From positions 1 to 6,314 of the forward strand of contig CAMLNH010000170.1 of assembly GCA_946481355.1 (NCBI GenBank): a stretch of 6,314 nt of DNA, written 5' to 3'. This stretch comes from an uncultured Curvibacter sp. (lineage in GTDB: Bacteria > Pseudomonadota > Gammaproteobacteria > Burkholderiales > Burkholderiaceae). Both the position numbers and the translations under genes were made by a program. Positions 1-6,314 of the stretch are shown here, piece by piece. The notes beneath the pieces are model-generated. The model saw nothing but the letters and a program-made list of their open reading frames with translations. It searched no databases and was not told where the DNA came from. Numbering within the stretch: position 1 is the first letter of the stretch; every line of letters begins with the position of its first letter.

Positions 1-1735
1 CGGTTGTCTTCGCGCTTGGCTGGGGTGACCGCAGGGGGGGGAGGTGGGGCGCTTTCAGCAGCCGCCAAGACAGTCTGGGCTTCCTTGAGCGCTTCGCGCT
101 GGCGCTTGGCTTCGTCCAGCAGGTAGCGCTGGTAGTCGTCGAGGTCGCCATCGAAGGGGCTGATGCCGCCGCGCGAGACCAGCCAGAACTCATCACAGAC
201 CGAGCGCAGCAGGGCGCGGTCATGGCTGACCAGCATCACAGTGCCCTCGAACTCGTTGAGCGCCACGGACAGCGCTTCGCGTGTGGCCAGGTCCAGGTGG
301 TTGGTGGGCTCGTCCATCAGCAGCAGATTGGGCCGCTGCCAGACCAGCATGCACAGTACCAGCCGGGCCTTTTCGCCACCGCTCATGGTGCCCACAGTCT
401 GCTTGACCTGATCGCCCGTGAAGTTGAAGCTGCCCAGGAAGGTGCGCAGATCCTGCTCGCGTGTGGCCTGTCCGCTGAGCGCGCCGCGGGCCGTCGTGTC
501 CTTGACCAGGCGGATCATGTGTTCCAGCGGCGTGTCCTGCGGCCGCAGCACGTCGAGTTCCTGCTGGGCGAAGTAGCCGATGGCCAGGCCCTTGCCCTCG
601 ATGATCTCGCCGCTCAGCGGTTTGAGATCCCGTGCGATGGTCTTCACAACCGTGGATTTGCCCTGGCCGTTGGCGCCCAGGATGCCGATGCGCTGGCCGG
701 CCAGCACCGACTTGCTGACGTTGCGTACGATGGTTGTGGGCGGTGTCCCCGAGGGCGCGCCCTCGGGCGGCGGGTAGCCGCAACTGACTTCCTGCAGGGC
801 CAGCATGGGGTTGGGCAAGTTGGCCGGCTCCTTGAACTCGAAGGTGAAGTCGGCTTCGGCCAGCACGGGGCCGATCTTCTCCATGCGCTCCAGCGCCTTG
901 ACGCGGCTCTGGGCCTGCTTGGCCTTGCTGGCCTTGGCCTTGAAGCGGTCGATGAATTTCTGCAGATGCGCGATCTTCTCCTGCTGGCGCGAGTAGGAGG
1001 CTTGTTGCAGCTCCAACTGCTCGGCGCGCATGTCCTCGAACTTGCTGTAATTGCCGCCGTAGCGCTTGAGCTGGGCGTTCTCGATGTGCAGGGTCACGCC
1101 GGTGACGGCGTCGAGGAATTCGCGGTCGTGGCTGATGACCAGCATGGTGCCCGCGTAGCGCTGCAGCCAGGCTTCGAGCCAGACCAGAGCGTCGAGGTCC
1201 AGATGGTTGGTGGGCTCGTCGAGCAGCAGCAGATCGCTCGGGCACATGAGCGCACGCGCGAGCTGCAGGCGCATGCGCCAGCCGCCCGAGAAGCTGTTGA
1301 CGGGCTGGCTCAGCTCCGTGGTCTTGAAACCCAGGCCCAGGATCAGGGCCTGCGCACGGGCTGGCGCATCGTGCGCGCCAGCGTCGTGCAGCTCCATATA
1401 GGCGTGGGCCATGCGCTCGCCATCATCCGTGGCCTCGGCGGCAGCGACTTCGGCCTGGGCGGCCACCAGACGTGTATCGCCGCCGATCACGAAGTCGGTG
1501 GCTGATTCGCTGGTCTCCGGCATGTCCTGGGCCACCTGGGCCAGGCGCCATTGGGCCGGGATATAGCACTCACCGGCATCTTCGTGCAGCGTGCCGTTGA
1601 GCAGGGCGAAGAGGGTGGACTTGCCGGCACCGTTGCGGCCGACGAGGCCGACCTTTTCGCCCGGGTTGATGGTGGCGGACGCGCCATCGAGGATCACCTT
1701 GGCGCCGCGGCGCAAGGTGACGTTTTTCAAGGTGA

Positions 1736-1739
<4 letters not shown>
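1..1739 (-). CDS. yheS: YheS-like ABC-F family ATPase, 3' end cut by window edge
   Basis: Ribosome-associated ABC-F ATPase: two ABC domains, no membrane segments. About 579 codons are visible with no stop before the left edge; E. coli YheS is about 637 residues, so roughly the last 60, mostly C-terminal coiled coil, are probably missing. ABC1 has Walker A GRNGAGKST (34-42), signature FSGGW (S151), Walker B LLLLDEPTNHLD (D174, E175) and switch His204. A charged helical linker typical of the family (P-site tRNA interaction motif) spans about 224-290, with DRFKAKASKAKQAQSR in it. ABC2 has GANGQGKST (K361), MSGGEKARL (S453), LLLMDEPTNHLD (D476, E477) and His506. Both catalytic glutamates are intact. 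The start at 1739 gives MITLKNVTLRRGAK, matching the YheS N-terminus, and its ATG overlaps the prmB stop, so translation is probably coupled. Oddities are an approximately 10-residue Pro/Gly insertion near 321-334 and a PPPPP run at 565-569. The match to YheS, rather than Uup or EttA, rests on remembered sequence. Confidence 0.93.
34..41. repeat. G8 homopolymer in the ABC-F gene
   Basis: Eight consecutive G on the plus strand (C8 in the coding strand) form most of the codons for a Pro-Pro-Pro-Pro-Pro run at residues 565-569. The run lies in the linker between the second ABC domain and the C-terminal extension. A gain or loss of one base would shift the frame of the C-terminus only, leaving both ATPase domains intact. 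Confidence 0.75.
291..328. repeat. Intragenic direct repeat, copy in ABC2 Walker B
   Basis: These 38 bp match positions 1197-1234 with three mismatches, including 17 identical bases in a row (298-314 against 1204-1220). The copies are 906 bp apart, a multiple of three, and both encode LL-x-DEPTNHLDL around the Walker B motif of the two ABC domains. The repeat therefore reflects the tandem-domain origin of ABC-F proteins. Identity at the nucleotide level is high enough that slippage or recombination between the copies is conceivable. Confidence 0.8.
748..767. repeat. Perfect 20-bp palindrome inside the ABC-F gene
   Basis: CCCGAGGGCGCGCCCTCGGG equals its own reverse complement over all 20 bases, with no spacer. 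It encodes Pro-Glu-Gly-Ala-Pro-Ser plus part of a Gly (residues 325-331) in a Pro/Gly-rich loop of the second ABC domain. That loop seems about ten residues longer than in E. coli YheS as I remember it. In RNA the centre could not close without unpairing a few bases, leaving a stem of about eight GC-rich pairs. Confidence 0.8.
1197..1234. repeat. Intragenic direct repeat, copy in ABC1 Walker B
   Basis: Partner of the repeat at 291-328, with 35 of 38 positions identical and in the same reading frame. It covers the DEPTNHLDLDA region (Asp174 and Glu175) of the first ABC domain. Confidence 0.8.
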
Positions 1740-3792
<2,053 letters not shown>

Positions 3793-4965
3793 TCAGCCGT
3801 GCTTCACGTCCAGCGTGATCTCGGTGAAAGACGGTTCGTCGTCGTGGTGGTCTTCGGCTGTCTGGGCCTGGTCCGGCTTCTGGAAGTCGTTCTGCAGACG
3901 CCACATGAGGTTGGTGGGCGAGTCGGAGTTGGCCAGGCCTTCCTTGCGATCGATCACCCCGTCGGTGATGAGGCGGGCGATGTCCTGCTCGAAGTTCTGC
4001 GAGCCTTCGGCCATGGCCTTTTCAAGCGCCTCCTTGATCTCTGAAAATTCGCCCTTTTCGATCAGCTCGGAGATCAGCTTGGTGTTGAGCATGATTTCCA
4101 CGGCCGGCGTGCGGCTGCCTGTGACCGTGCGCAGCAGGCGCTGGGAAACGATGGCCTTGGTAGCACTGGCGAGGTCGCCCAGCATGGTCTGACGCACTTC
4201 CACCGGGTAGAAGCTGAGGATCCGGTTCAGGGCCTGGTAGCTGTTGTTGGCGTGCATGGTGGCCAGGCACAGGTGGCCCGACTGCGCATAGGCGATGGCA
4301 GCCGACATGGTTTCACGGTCGCGGATCTCGCCGATCATGATCACGTCGGGGGCCTGGCGCAGCGCGTTCTGCAGTGCGGTGTGCAGGTTCTTGGTGTCGG
4401 CACCGATCTCGCGCTGGTTGACCACCGAGCGCTTGTTCTTGAACAGGTATTCGATCGGGTCTTCGATGGTCAGGATATGGCCCGAGGCGTTTTCGTTGCG
4501 GTAGTCGATCATGGCGGCGAGCGTGGTGCTCTTGCCCATGCCCGTGGCGCCCACCATGAGGATGAGGCCGCGCTTTTCCATGATGAGATCGCCCAGGATG
4601 GGCGGCAGCGAGAGCGAGCCCAGGGTGGGGATATCACCCGAGACGAAGCGGATCACAGCCGCCACCGAGCCGCGCTGGCGCATGGCGCTCAGACGGAAAC
4701 GCCCCACGCCGGCCAGCGGGAAGCCCATGTTGAGCTCGCTGTAGGCGTCGAGCTCGGCCATGCGCTCCTCGGGGATGATCTCGGCCAGCAGGTTGCGCGG
4801 GGCCTCGGCCGGCAAGGCCTGGTTGTTGATGGGCACGCACTGGCCGTTGATGCGGATCAGCGCCGGCGAATGCGCCGACAGGTAGATGTCCGAGGCCTTC
4901 TTCTCGGCCATCAGACGCAGGATCCGTTCCATCGTGCCCATGGGGCGTTCGGCTGTGGTGCTCAT
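3793..4965 (-). CDS. pilU: PilU-type type IV pilus retraction ATPase
   Basis: Cytoplasmic hexameric ATPase of the PilT/PilU branch of secretion ATPases, which powers or assists type IV pilus retraction (twitching, DNA uptake). The 390-residue product has an N-terminal PAS-like domain (about 12-110, containing KKASDIYLSAHSPALIRING) and a C-terminal RecA-like core. The core shows Walker A GATGMGKST (139-147), Asp box ILTIEDPIEYLF (164-175), Walker B VIMIGEIRDRETM with catalytic Glu213, and His box GHLCLATMHANN (230-241). It resembles Pseudomonas PilU over PilT through ANSDSPTNL (345-353) and a C-terminal extension ending in EITLDVKHG; length also fits PilU (about 382) better than PilT (about 345). 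The tail is rich in His and acidic residues (EDHHDDEP, 371-378). Start at 4965 is supported by GGAGGA just upstream; Met9 and Met12 are alternatives nearer the Pseudomonas start. It lies between dapD and dapE, with no pilT beside it in the window. PilT paralogue is the main alternative. Confidence 0.88.
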   Translation of the reverse strand: MSTTAERPMGTMERILRLMAEKKASDIYLSAHSPALIRINGQCVPINNQALPAEAPRNLLAEIIPEERMAELDAYSELNMGFPLAGVGRFRLSAMRQRGSVAAVIRFVSGDIPTLGSLSLPPILGDLIMEKRGLILMVGATGMGKSTTLAAMIDYRNENASGHILTIEDPIEYLFKNKRSVVNQREIGADTKNLHTALQNALRQAPDVIMIGEIRDRETMSAAIAYAQSGHLCLATMHANNSYQALNRILSFYPVEVRQTMLGDLASATKAIVSQRLLRTVTGSRTPAVEIMLNTKLISELIEKGEFSEIKEALEKAMAEGSQNFEQDIARLITDGVIDRKEGLANSDSPTNLMWRLQNDFQKPDQAQTAEDHHDDEPSFTEITLDVKHG

Positions 4966-4968
4966 GCT

Positions 4969-4974
4969 TCCTCC
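4969..4974 (-). promoter_or_regulatory. Shine-Dalgarno of pilU
   Basis: On the minus strand GGAGGA is followed by AGC and then the ATG at 4965. This is the clearest ribosome binding site in the window. It supports Met1 rather than the internal Met9 or Met12 as the pilU start, and suggests that this gene is translated independently of dapD, whose stop is 36 bp upstream. Confidence 0.75.
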
Positions 4975-5001
4975 GTTGTGGGCGCTGGCCCGGCGTCGTG
5001 A

Positions 5002-5826
5002 TCAGTCGCGCAGCAGGTCGTTCAGGCTGGTCTTGGCCCGGGTCTGGGCGTCCACACGCTTGACGATGACCGCGCAGTACAGGCTGTACTTGCCGTCGGC
5101 GCTGGGCAGATTGCCCGAGACCACCACCGAGCCCGCGGGCACGCGGCCGTAATGGATCTCGCCCGTGGCGCGGTCGTAGATCTTGGTGCTCTGGCCGATG
5201 TACACGCCCATGGAGATCACGGAGTTCTCCTCGACCACCACGCCTTCGACGATCTCGGAACGCGCGCCGATGAAGCAGTTGTCTTCGATGATGGTCGGGC
5301 CGGCCTGCACGGGCTCCAGCACACCGCCAATGCCGACGCCGCCCGAGAGGTGCACGTTCTTGCCGATCTGGGCGCAGGAGCCCACGGTGGCCCAGGTGTC
5401 GACCATGGTGTTCTCATCGACGTAGGCGCCGATGTTCACGTAGCTGGGCATCAGGATGGCACCCTTGGCGATGTAGCTGCCACGGCGTGCCACGGCCGGG
5501 GGCACCACACGCACCCCGGTGGCGGCCATCTCTTCAGCGGACAGGTGGGCGAACTTGGTCTGCACCTTGTCGTAGAAGCCCAGGTCGCCGGCCTTGATGA
5601 CCTCGTTGTCCTTGAGGCGGAAGGACAGCAGCACGGCCTTCTTGATCCACTGGTGCACCGTCCACTTGCCCACGGCTTCGCGCGTCGCCACGCGCAGGCG
5701 GCCCTTGTTGAGCTCGGAGATCACGTGCTCAACGGCCTCGGCCACTTCCTTGGGGGCGGACTTGACGGAGATGTTCGCGCGGTTGTCCCAGGCGGCTTCG
5801 ATGATCTGTTGCAGTTGTTGGCTCAT
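5002..5826 (-). CDS. dapD: 2,3,4,5-tetrahydropyridine-2,6-dicarboxylate N-succinyltransferase DapD
   Basis: Transfers succinyl from succinyl-CoA to tetrahydrodipicolinate, giving N-succinyl-2-amino-6-ketopimelate, and so commits the pathway to the succinylase route of DAP and lysine. It is a cytoplasmic trimer of left-handed beta-helix subunits. Started at 5826 the product is 274 residues, the same as E. coli DapD, and begins [16 protein letters not shown], aligning with MQQLQNIIETAFERR. The N-terminal helical domain (1-105) contains [16 protein letters not shown] (55-70). Hexapeptide repeats then form the beta-helix: [20 protein letters not shown] (126-145), [20 protein letters not shown] (148-167) and [12 protein letters not shown] (184-195). 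Asp143 and Glu191 probably match the catalytic Asp and Glu of mycobacterial DapD numbering. The conserved end runs [14 protein letters not shown] (229-242) to LNDLLRD. An in-frame ATG at 5889 would add 21 unrelated residues and overlap dapC by about 50 bp, so it was not used. No strong Shine-Dalgarno precedes 5826; the dapC stop is 11 bp upstream. Confidence 0.97.
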   Translation of the reverse strand: MSQQLQQIIEAAWDNRANISVKSAPKEVAEAVEHVISELNKGRLRVATREAVGKWTVHQWIKKAVLLSFRLKDNEVIKAGDLGFYDKVQTKFAHLSAEEMAATGVRVVPPAVARRGSYIAKGAILMPSYVNIGAYVDENTMVDTWATVGSCAQIGKNVHLSGGVGIGGVLEPVQAGPTIIEDNCFIGARSEIVEGVVVEENSVISMGVYIGQSTKIYDRATGEIHYGRVPAGSVVVSGNLPSADGKYSLYCAVIVKRVDAQTRAKTSLNDLLRD

Positions 5827-5837
5827 GTCGGATGGAC

Positions 5838-6314
5838 TCAGTTTCGGGATTGGACAAATTGGACGATGCGCTCGGCCGCTTCCACGCACTCGGCGGTTTC
5901 GGCCACCAGCGCCATGCGCACACGCCCGGCGCCGGGATTGGTGCCATGGGCCTCGCGCGCCAGATAGCTGCCGGGCAGTACGGTGACATTGTAAAGAGCG
6001 TAGAGCTCGCGGGCGAACTCGGTGTCGGAACCGCGCACACCCGCCCAGAGATAGAAGGCGGCGTCGGGCAGGGCCACGTCCAGCACCGGTGCCAGCATGG
6101 GCGTGACGGCGGCGAATTTCTGCCGGTACTGGTTGCGGTTGTCGACCACGTGCTGCTCGTCGTTCCAGGCCGCGATGCTGGCGGCCTGCACCACATGGCT
6201 CATGGCGCTGCCGTGGTAGGTGCGGTAGAGCAGGAAGGCCTTCATGATAGCCGCGTCCCCGGCCACGAAGCCGCTGCGCAGGCCCGGCACATTGCTGCGC
6301 TTGGACAGGCTGGT
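5838..6314 (-). CDS. dapC: Succinyldiaminopimelate transaminase DapC, C-terminal part
   Basis: Fold type I, class I/II pyridoxal-phosphate aminotransferase that makes N-succinyl-LL-2,6-diaminopimelate from N-succinyl-2-amino-6-ketopimelate, using glutamate as donor. This step lies between those of DapD and DapE. Only the last 158 residues are in the window; about 240 N-terminal residues lie beyond the right edge. The fragment opens with [20 protein letters not shown]: the lysine of SLSK is the expected Schiff-base lysine for the cofactor, and the RSGF arginine follows as in related enzymes. Later blocks [22 protein letters not shown] and [14 protein letters not shown] are typical of the small C-terminal domain, and the arginine of GRVRMAL is the probable carboxylate-binding residue. 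The open frame continues to the edge, so an internal GTG at 6290 is not the real start. Adjacency to dapD strongly supports DapC over another class I aminotransferase; sequence alone would leave some doubt. Confidence 0.9.
   Translation of the reverse strand, partial: TSLSKRSNVPGLRSGFVAGDAAIMKAFLLYRTYHGSAMSHVVQAASIAAWNDEQHVVDNRNQYRQKFAAVTPMLAPVLDVALPDAAFYLWAGVRGSDTEFARELYALYNVTVLPGSYLAREAHGTNPGAGRVRMALVAETAECVEAAERIVQFVQSRN

Noticed and set aside
220..1245. A 341-codon minus-strand open frame inside the ABC-F gene
   Set aside because: It is in a different frame from the ABC-F protein and is very rich in Arg, Gly and Ala. The frame carrying Walker and signature motifs is the one left open to the window edge.
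222..1505. A 427-codon plus-strand open frame opposite the ABC-F gene
   Set aside because: It is antisense to a gene with intact domain motifs. Its translation is low-complexity (Leu, Gly, Ala, Gln rich) with no recognisable domain, as expected of a GC-rich shadow frame.
3793..4965. PilB or GspE-type assembly ATPase
   Set aside because: The short N-terminal domain, the length of about 390 residues and the lack of the tetracysteine zinc motif of PilB/GspE fit the PilT/PilU retraction branch.
4966..5001. Hairpin or promoter in the dapD-pilU gap
   Set aside because: Only a 4-bp GGGC/GCCC stem can be drawn. No convincing -35/-10 pair fits in the 36 bp, and the gap is explained by the pilU ribosome binding site.
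5827..5889. Longer DapD beginning at the ATG at 5889
   Set aside because: The extra 21 residues match nothing in DapD, and the extension would overlap the dapC coding region. Starting at 5826 gives exactly the usual 274 residues.
5152..5967. A 271-codon plus-strand open frame opposite dapD and dapC
   Set aside because: It is a shadow of dapD. The translation is dominated by Gly, His, Asp and Val with no domain signature.

Overview
The window is an ordinary, tightly packed stretch of a G+C-rich bacterial chromosome. All recognisable genes lie on the minus strand. Gene content, high G+C and the proteins' resemblance to remembered families point to a betaproteobacterium of the order Burkholderiales, most likely Comamonadaceae. 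That placement is inference; no marker gene here fixes a genus.

In the direction of transcription (from the right edge leftward) the order is: the C-terminal part of dapC (succinyldiaminopimelate transaminase, cut by the right edge), dapD (tetrahydrodipicolinate N-succinyltransferase), a PilU-type twitching-motility ATPase, dapE (succinyl-diaminopimelate desuccinylase), prmB (ribosomal protein L3 glutamine methyltransferase) and a YheS-like ABC-F ATPase whose C-terminus is cut by the left edge. Gaps are 11, 36 and 21 bp, followed by two 4-bp ATGA stop/start overlaps. The set therefore looks like one operon, or at least one continuous transcription unit. Its promoter and terminator would lie outside the window; none is visible inside it.

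Functionally, dapD, dapC and dapE catalyse three consecutive steps of the succinylase branch of meso-diaminopimelate and lysine synthesis, which feeds both peptidoglycan and protein. The last two genes both act on the ribosome: PrmB methylates protein L3, and the ABC-F protein belongs to a family of ribosome-binding translation factors. The pilus ATPase is the outlier, sitting between two lysine genes.

I found no mobile element, RNA gene, CRISPR array, phage gene or unrecognised protein. There is no gene-free stretch longer than 36 bp. The points worth a second look are small: the pilU position inside the dap operon, a perfect 20-bp palindrome in an apparent insertion of the ABC-F gene, a G8/pentaproline tract in the same gene, and a U-rich leader without a Shine-Dalgarno sequence before dapE. 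I do not see evidence of a new biological system.
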